A stretch of DNA of 25,826 nucleotides from a virus, in the IMG/VR virus record IMGVR_UViG_3300036978_000135, positions 1-25,826 of that record; one strand, written 5' to 3'. A program made the position numbers and the translations under genes. The notes under the pieces are model-generated. The model was not told the origin of the DNA. It saw only the letters and a program-made list of their open reading frames with translations, and did not search any database. The number at the start of each line of letters is the position of its first letter. Within the stretch, counting starts at the first letter, position 1. Below are positions 1 through 9,200 of this stretch, one piece after another.

Positions 1-275
1 CGTACACAAGCGAAGCGGATGTCCTACTGAACATCGAAATGGTGCAACTTGTGTCGTTCACGATTCGCGGCTCCGCGCAGGCTGAACGGCAACCCCGCAA
101 GGGGTCATTCTCTCAACGCTCACCACGCAGACTGGTACACGAATCTACAGGGCTGTGCCGGGGTGCGGGGGGTGCAGCCCCCTGCATAACCCATCAATGA
201 AATTGACCGCCGGAGGCGACAAGTCGCGAAGCGAAACTTCTTGCAAGCAACCTGAAAAATTTCAATTCGTTGTGT
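1..275. other. Non-coding, hairpin-rich region after the last late gene
   Basis: No convincing complete gene is present. Several short inverted repeats are visible: CGCGG/CCGCG at 66-77, ACCCC/GGGGT with a GCAA (GNRA-type) loop at 92-105, a longer imperfect GC-rich hairpin at 148-184, and GCGAC/GTCGC at 216-227. Two plus-strand frames are open from the window edge (to the stops at 83-85 and 197-199) and could be the tail of a gene entering from the left, but their translations look unremarkable. On the minus strand a GTG at 61-59, with GGAG about nine bases upstream, opens a frame that runs off the left edge; it could start a further gene but only about 20 codons are visible. The region most likely holds the end of the late transcript. 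Confidence 0.55.
148..184 (-). terminator. Possible terminator or structured 3' end of the late operon
   Basis: An imperfect inverted repeat pairs CAGGGCTGTGCC with the far arm ending in CAGCCCCCTG, with a two-base bulge and two G-U pairs. It lies about 90 bases beyond the stop of the giant gene, where a late terminator is expected. There is no T-run on either side, so it is not a textbook intrinsic terminator. It could instead be an RNA processing or stability structure. Confidence 0.25.
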
Positions 276-3200
276 TTAGTTGGAGCGCAGTTTCTCAAGC
301 GACTTTCTCTTGCGCTCAATTGAATCCAACAATTTTTCACGCGGAGTTTTTTGAACTTTGGATGCTGACTCGCCCAGTTCAAGCGACCGCATGACCAATC
401 GATACAGTGGATAGAACGGGATGCCGCCGTACTGAAGCGTGGCAAGTGATCCACCAACAACTGCAAACATCATGTCTGTTGTCGTTGAATCTTTTCTCAA
501 CGCATCCTTTGCTTCATTGACAACGTCTTGCGCTGGGCTACCAATCAATGGTGAGATTAAGAATCTCCTGTAAACAATTGATGACAATGCATTCGCGAAC
601 ATGATTCCCATGTATCCCATCGTGACCGACATCACATCGCCTGCTAGTTGGGTTGGCACTGATACCAGTGTGTTCTCCCACCATGACTTGTTCACTGCTT
701 TCTTTTCTTCTTCATCATCTCCAGCACCAATCATCGAAGCAAACAGACTGATGACCTTTGCTGTGACAATCGTTGACAACGAGGAGATCGTTGTACCTGA
801 CACGATATTGCCACCAACTGCAAACGCAGTGCGTGTGCGGTTACCTGATAGCACCGCTCGCCTGATCTGATTGCGAGCCTTGATTGGATCGCTTGAGAAC
901 GGGAACAGCAAACGCCATCCGGCATTGCCATCTGTCCGACTAGTCGCGGCAAAGTAGGAATCGTCAAACTCATCACTGGCATTCTGCGTCTTGCGGAAGT
1001 CACGCTCTGCACGGTTCGATGCTTCGGTTAATGCATCCGTGCCAGTCAACAACCCCTCGTCTTCAACCTCTGCAAGACGAGCCTCGACCGCAGCAAGCAT
1101 GATCTGTTCGTCAGCGTAACGAAGCATATCTACCACTGCTGACAAGCCCATTACTCCTGCGCGGTTCGCATCACGAGCAGCATCGATTGCGTCTGTAATT
1201 TTGCCAGCCGCCAAGTTGTTACCAGTTGCCCGAAGGTTGTCACGCACCGCAATTAAAGCATTGCCTAATTGCGCACGATCTGAATCACCAAGTGCTCCGC
1301 TAAAGATTGACTTCATCTGCATCTGGTGACGGCGCGAGAAGTAACCATTCACCAAATGGATCTGGTCAATGCGACCACTCCAAGTACCGGGAGTGCGAGC
1401 GTATCGAGCAGCGCGAGCAGTGCCACGTGTCCACAGCGATAGCGGTATCTCCGATGACAATCGAATTGTTCCGCCGATTAGAACCTTTGCAATCGTGCTT
1501 GGGTTCATCGCCAACTTTGCGCCAGTGACGTTGCTTGTAAGTTTGTCAATGATGCTTGGCTTGGTTCGTGATGTTGCGCCAACACCGTTACTAAAGATTG
1601 ATCGAACACCACTGGCTGTGCCTGAGCCAAGTTGATCATCAATACCCTTGACTACCTTCGGGTCGTTCAACACAGTCATCGCATCCCGATACGGCTGCGC
1701 CATATGGATCATGTCGAGAGCAACCTGCATATGCCGATCCATTGTCTGCACCATGTCGGTATAGATCAACGGCTGACTACCACCAACACGGGCATTGGCA
1801 AATCCAACAGCAGTGAGAGCACCACGAACAGCCGCACCAGCAGCAGCGGAAAGGTCTACCTTCTCTCCGCCAATGCCTTCCATATTGCGAATACGTGGGT
1901 AGTAACGAGTAACAATCGGTGGCTGATCGCCCGTCACTTCCCAGATCGCCTGCATGGCTCGATCACGGATCTGTGTTTCCAATATGTCCTTCATCCGCTC
2001 AATCAAATCACGCTGTCCAACTGTAAGGTTGGCGCGGATGTTGCGGATGTCATCGCCGGATGGGTAGAGTGTCAGGATGCTAGAGGTTTCATTGAATTGA
2101 ATACCCTGTTTGCCTGCATTGGTTCCATCAAACAACGCCAATGTCTCTTCATCCATTGCAGCAATCGACATGGCAATGCCAAGCGGGATGGTGACATCCT
2201 GACCACCCAGAGATACCGTCACTAGTTCGGTTGAGCCATCGCCATAGCCGCCGTTCTTCAAACGGTAATCATCCACACCTTCGTAGCCAGCCGCTATCAA
2301 CGCAGGTTCAAGATCGCGCATGATGCGAGCGTGTTCCAACGCAGCCTCGCCCTTGCCTTCCTGTGCAAGACGAAGCAACTCGTCAATGACCCCGTCCTCT
2401 TTACCCTCAAGTTCTAAGGACAAGGTGTAGATGTCAGAGTTAGCACGGCTGATCTTGGACAGCACCGACAAGCGAGCCGCCTGATCAGCGCGAGCGCGAG
2501 CCGCGATCACACGCCGACCCGCCATGTTTGCCATAAGCCGTTGAGTCAAATCAGCGTAACGAACAATGCGTTGATCGCGTTCCGCTATGAACTCAGCACG
2601 GTCAGTGTCATACAGCGCAACTGCATTCTCAACCTTAGTCTGCGCATCTAACACACGTGAGTACAAGTCAATGGCTCCGGATAGGGTGACTGGACTTCCC
2701 TTGGCAGTGACTACCTTTGCTTGCCGCTTGCGGTTGTTCGCATCACGCAACACCACGTTTGCTTCATACAGCAAGGTAACAATCTGTTTACGGGCAGCAA
2801 CCTTCATGCCGCGCTTGTTCAGTCGCTTGGCTGTGCGAGCAATGACCTTAAGTCCTGCCGTTGCCTCTGCATTGATGGCAATGCGCACTGCTTCAATGGC
2901 AACACGGTTCGCCTGCGCAACTGTCGTAGCAGTAGCGGCACGGTTGGCAAGTGTGCCACGCAGGTTCGCCGGGATGGACAGCAATGCTTCGGACACGATC
3001 TTGCGGATGATTCGATTGCGCTCTGCAACATCATCAAGCCGGGTGTTCATCAACTCGCGCAGGTTGAACAACTGGTTCTGCAAGGTGTCTTCACGCTTGC
3101 GCATTTTCGCAAGGATCTGTGCTCGACCCTGCATGATGCCCTGCATACGTCCCTTGTTCAGACCCATCGAGTACGCGAAGTTCACTGCGCGTTGAGCAGC

Positions 3201-6200
3201 GCGAGCGTCATTGCGGACAGTGGCTTTGAGTTCGCGAACGCGGCGGACAGAGATGTCGAGCAGCGATTCAACACGGGCAAGGCGCGTCATCTCTGGCTTC
3301 AGAGTCTGTTGCCCTGCCACCTGACCCGCAACCAGCCCCTCATTGCGACCGATCCGATACGCCCAGTCAATCGCTCGCTGGCTAGCAAACTTCTGGAACC
3401 GTTCAGACTTCTGGAGTTCCTTTAGTTTCTCTTCCGCCTGTTGACCACGCTCAAGATCAGTCTGTACCGCTTGCTGTCCTGCAACCTGACCTGCAACCAG
3501 TCCTTCGTTGCGACCAATTGCATACGCCCAGTTGATCGCACGTTGCGCAGTTGCTTCCGCATTCGCCAGCGCAGTGTTGAGTGCATCGCGTTGTTCCTTG
3601 GTAGCAGTCCGCTCTTCAGCAATCGATCTCTTGGCAGCAACAACGGCATCTCGCGTAGCCGTGATCTGCTCCTCAAGCGAAGCAATCGTTTCGGCTGCTG
3701 ACTGTTGCTCTTCAATTGCCAGTTGAGTCTGCGTTTGCAGACGAGCCTTGGCACGGTTGACCTGACCAAGCCGCTGATCAGCGAGCATAGTCATGGCATT
3801 TAGTTTGCGCTCCAGTTTGCGCACCTCGCTCAGTGCGTTGACGCGCTGCGCGGCAGTCTGTAGATCAGCAGTGCGCTTGGACTTCTCAACCGCAGCGGGT
3901 GTGCCGCCAGCGATCTGCTTCTTGAGTTTGTCGATCTTGTCTTTGAGATCAAGGATCTCATCGTAGTCAGCAACGCCAGCCTCAATGATCAGTGCTTGCT
4001 CACGTGGCGATAGATCCTTCATGACCTCTGCTTGCGCAGCACGGCGGTCTGCTTGCATTTTCTGGAATGCAACATCGCGTTCGTCTCCACGGGAGAATGA
4101 AATGTCTACGTTCGTATCGTCAAATCGCCGCGACAACGGAACAACATTTCCAGACTCGTCATATGTAATCGGGTCAGCCGATTTAATTTGTGTGGGATTT
4201 GTTACTGCGTAGTGTTTTTGTTTACCCTCATCAAGTGTTGTTTGCAATTCGCCAGATTCATCCCTAACAAATTGCCATTTAGCCTGCGGATGAATTAACA
4301 TCGAATCGTAATTGCCCAACTCTTGCAATTCAGATTCTTCACCGGGAACACCATACAGTCCTTCATTAGCACTATCTTCTATTGGATAGACAAATATGTT
4401 TCCGGGATTTAAGTAGAATCGCCGAACGGTTGGAATGCCACCATTTCTTGCCGCCTTATTTGCATACCAAACCGCATTTTGTTCTGAGGTAGTAAACCAA
4501 AAGAAACCTCTAGGGAATACGCCATCGTATTCGGCAAAGTTTTCCCCTTGTCTTAACTTTGAAAATTTCTTAAATGCAGATGCGTCTCCTCTGAATACAT
4601 CAACGTTGTAACCCGCAGCCTTTGCCTTCTCATCGACCATGCGTTGCGCTGTCTCCATATCACCGCGCTCGACAGCAGCCATGTAATCAGCATCGCGCTC
4701 GTCTTCACGGGCGAAGGATTCGTCTGGTACACGACCATCTTCCCATGTGAATGATGGCATCAAGCCAACTTTTTGATCTGCAAACGTAGTGTCTTCAACT
4801 TTCGCTGCTTTATTCTTCTCGCCAAACGGACCGAAATTTAGCCAACTATTTTGACCACGGGTTTCAGAAGTCATCGCACCAATTGCTGACCCAGTAAACA
4901 AACGGACATGGGCTTGCCATGCGTTCTCTTCTCCACGCGCACGGAATCCGGCTCCCTCAATGCTGTGTCCCATTGCATCATGCACAGCACGGAACAAATC
5001 GTTAGCCGTTACACGCTTGAGTGTTCCGTCTGGTGTTCCAAATGCCCACTGCAAACCAGTGTCTGCAAGCAAAGGATTGTTGCTGACATCAATATCTGTT
5101 GCACCGCTACCGAATCCACTCTCGCTTGGGAAGACAGCCATGCGCTTGTTGGCGCGTAAGTCTCTAACCGCGTTGTATGGATTGCCAAAGCCACCGGGCT
5201 GATCAGCATATGGATCATTCTTTTCGTCAAAGAAATAGAACTGATACCCAGCATCTACCAGCATTTGATACTGAGCAGTTGTTTGCTCAATCAATTGTTC
5301 GTATGCGTCAGCAACCGCAGGGTTCTGCGGATCATGCACCATCGTTTGATATGCATCTGCAATTCGTACTGCGCGTTCAGGATCTACGTCCGCGTATTCC
5401 GCTTGACGTTTGAAGTCAATTCCTCGCGAAGCAGCGTAGCGTTTGGCTACATCTACAATGGAGGGATCTGGTCCGGTGAATCCTTGGATGACGGGCGAAC
5501 CTGCAAGCGGCGTAAGCGTTCCAGCCGCAGGCTGTTCCACTCCGTTGCCAACTGTTCTTCGTTCATCTGATCTGGCGAAGGAGACTCCGGCTTTGTCCCA
5601 TCCGTATTTGGCAACGAACTGGTCATTGACGGCTTGGACTGCAAGACGGAGATTTCTAACTTGCCCGAGAATATCGGGTCGTTCGGCTGTAATTCTATCC
5701 AAGTATCCTTCGCCATTTTTATCCTTGCTCCAGTCGTTGCTTACATTGTTACCTTCAGATCGAAACGATGCCGATCCAACAATACCACCACCAAAGGTGT
5801 CGGGCAAGGATTGAACAATCGTTTGCCATGCATCTTTGAATTCTTTGTTTGATACGGGCTTTTGACTTTTATCAAACTGCGTAAAGTTCAATACCCGTAG
5901 TCCATCCTTGCGATAGATCGGGTTGAGATCCCATCGATTGAACTTCTCATGCAATGCACGATAGAACAACTCAATCTCTTGATGACTGAGCGCACGATTA
6001 GTCCGAAGTTCAATACCGTTATGACGGATCTTTGCATCGTCAAACACAGCAGTGTGATATGCAACCGCGTCTTGCGTTAATGCATAGCCACGAATACGGG
6101 CAGCGAGATCAAGCAGTTTGATGGCAGATGGCTTGAGTCGTTTCGCCTTACCAGACTTGTCTGTCGGAGCAGCGACAAATGACTGTATCCCTGTTTGAAC

Positions 6201-9200
6201 CTTGGATTCCCACGCGCTGACACCTTCAATGGTGTCACCTTGCGGCAACCCAACCATCTCTGCCACAATGTCTTTGCCGTTTGGAAACAACACTGGAGCC
6301 AACGCTCGTTGATATTCAAACACCTTATCAAGCGTAGCGGTATGAATCCCGGGGATCGGAGCACCACTCGTTGTACTTGGCGTTGTCTCGTAGGACTGCT
6401 GCACCATTCGATCTCGCAGCGCAGTGCTAAAGTCGAACTTGGCAGCGTTAATGTCCTTGTCTTGCAGGTCGTATTCCATGCCCATCTTGTGGGCTAGGCG
6501 AAAGTGTTCCTTCTTCTTGTCCTTCTTGACTTCGTAAACCAACGACTCTTTGCCAGTATCTGGGTCAACCTTAGTGACCATTTCGCCAATGCCAAGACGC
6601 AACTCTTCGGCTTTCAGTTGTCCACGGATTGGATCGATGCGTCCCTTCATCGCTGACCAGATCGCCGCCTGCACTTGATGCGCTGTCCAACCAAGTTCTT
6701 GCGCCAGTCGAGCCGTCTCGCGTTCAGCAAACCGATACTTGGAACCCTGATCAAGAACCTTATCGCCGTAATCAAACGCAATAGCCATCCACATATCCAT
6801 CGTGGATACGTTCGTGTCCAACTTCGATGGGTCAATCTCGACCATCAGGTTCTGATAGAACGAGTTCGTCTTGATGCCACTCCACGCCTGCCCATTCTTG
6901 AGCAACGCGGTTGCCTTCTCATCAGCCTTGCTGAATCCGGCATTGATGTCCAGCCCAGCCTTGAACTGGTAGTACGCAGTCAATGCCATCGTGGTGTTGG
7001 CAGACACAGTTGCGTTGGGTGAATAGATTGCAATCAGGCTAACGATCTTCTCAGCCTCAACCTTGTCACCGCCAGTCATCTCAAGGATGGCGCGGCTTGA
7101 ATCCTCGTACCAGTACCGACCAGCCTCGCCTTCCTTTGCCAGTTTGCGCAGTTTGAAACGCAGTTTGGCGAGTTGCGCAGGGCTGTTGCCAACCCAATCC
7201 GGCGCACCAACGTACCGACCGCTCTCCTTCTCGCGCTTGTGAGCGACCCGATCCATCTTGGGCTTGGCTGCGACTGGGGCGGCGGGAGGTGAGATAGGCT
7301 CAGACAGTTCCCGATCAGCCGTTGGAATGTCACGGGCAAAGTCAACGTCCATGTCCGATGCCCACATCAGCGTCCGCGCCAGTGGGGACAGAGTCGCATC
7401 GCCAGTCCTACCACTAACCGCCTCGACCGCCGCCGACCGGGCGACCCGGTCAACCACCGCCATCGCCGCCAACGACTCCCGACCCATCAGTCCGCTACGT
7501 GCCGCCAGTCGCGTCAGGCTGCTCATAGCACCCTTTGCCTTGATGCCTGCCATCGCACGGGCAAAGGCATTTGCCTCGCCCTCCTGAGAGATTCTGGCGG
7601 CTCCAGCACGGGCAGTGTTGGGCGAGATGTCAGAGGTTTTACCCTCCAACGTATCCGCCACGTTCTCCATCTGCGCGAATGCCGCCTCGTCCTGCCGCTC
7701 AATCGCGGCTGTCTCCGCGCCCCCGCGAGACACGTATTCCAGTGCCGCGTCATAGACAGGCAGCAACCCAGCCTTGTCCACGAACGCCTGAGCAATGTCA
7801 GGGCGGAACATCTGAATATCATGGAACGCTTCTTCCAGTGCGACAGCCCGGACGCGCTGCTGATTGGAAGCAGCGTTCAGGTAGATCACCCCGGGTGTGC
7901 GCCGACTATGGAAGCCGGGATTGGAAGACTTCTTGTCAGCAGGCGTGTACCACACGACCTGAGTGCCAAGAGCCTCCATCTCATTGGCGATTTTTTTCCC
8001 CCAACGTGGAGCCTTCGTCTCGTTCAGTGCCACGCCACTGCGTGTACCAACGGACGCAAGCACTTCGACTGGTGTAGACCGCACCACCGTAGCAGGCATA
8101 TCGGAGATTTTCTCCGCGACCGCGCCGTGCTCCGCAGTTGCAATCATGTGATCGGTATTTGCAAGTACCAGTTGTTCATCAAGTTGCTTTGCCTTGTCCT
8201 GCAACACCAGCAAAGCAAATTCAGCCTCGTAGATATCTTGGTCAGCAGTTGGGCTGGCTGTCCCGGCAGCAGCCTTTGCCTTGTCGAGCACTTCCTGTGC
8301 GCCCGTCATGGCAACGTCTACTTCTTGCCGATCTGCAAGCGTTCCTTCGGCATTCGCAATGATCTCTGCCTTACGGTCAGCAAGAGCCATCACGTATTCG
8401 CCGCGCTCGTCAGGAGTCATTCCCTCAATGGTGTCAAGTTTCGCGGCAATACGGTCGCGCTGTGTTTGTTCTAGACCTTCGCTCCAGTTGGAGCGAGCCT
8501 TCATTGCATCGGAGTGGGTCTGTCGGACGATGCGCTCGCGGTCAGTCTCCGGACGAAATGCATCGTTGCGGTTAACAACAGCCTCGCGCACAGCCAAACC
8601 CCCGCTAGAAGCAGCACCGCTAGCACCACCAGAAACGGAAGCCACCGCCATACTGTAAAGAGCGTCATTGACATCCTGACCTAACGGTGCGTAAGTGAAA
8701 GGTGCATTTGCTATGCCAGCAAACAGTTCTTCGCCTGCTTCTTCAAAACCAGAAATGCCAGCAACCTGAGCACCTCGATAGATGAATCCCGGAGTGAAGT
8801 TCATCACGCCTTCATTAGCAGCATTGAATAATCTACCAGCAGTAGAATTACTACGGCGGACAACCTCTGTTGCCGCCTTCACCGCGCCAGTCTTAGCAAA
8901 CTTATTCGTTGCATATCTAGCAGCCGATGATGTACCAAGTCCTTTGGCAACTTTACCAATAAACTTTGCGCCAAACGCAGCACCACCCGCTTCAGCAGTA
9001 GTTTCAATGATTGCGCCGACTTCAGCGCGATTGCCCATTTCAACTGGATCAAACTCCGAAAGCGTTTCGCCTGCTAATGCTTGGTCGTAACGCCGCTGCT
9101 CAAGGTCATCAATGTAAGCCAATTGGCTATTGGTGTACGATGACATTGGAGTAGTAACTTGTGATGCCAACATCATTGGCAACAACGATCCTCCAGTAGC

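Noticed and set aside
92-105. Intrinsic terminator at the GCAA-loop hairpin
   Set aside because: The stem is only five base pairs and no T-run follows on the minus strand, so it was not listed as a separate terminator.
1632-2225. Plus-strand open frame of 197 codons
   Set aside because: It is antisense to the giant gene, His-rich with random character, and lacks a ribosome site.
2587-3425. Long plus-strand open frames (202 and 234 codons)
   Set aside because: They lie opposite the coiled-coil part of the giant gene, have low-quality composition, no ribosome site and no recognisable domain. They are frame shadows of a long gene.
3306-3545. CRISPR-like or non-coding direct repeat
   Set aside because: The two 75-bp copies are in frame, 55 codons apart, and differ mainly at silent positions, so they are protein repeats.
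7571-8474. Plus-strand open frames of 168 and 217 codons
   Set aside because: They are antisense to a GC-rich part of the giant gene where stop codons are rare; their Arg/Pro/Ser-rich and Cys/His-rich products look random.
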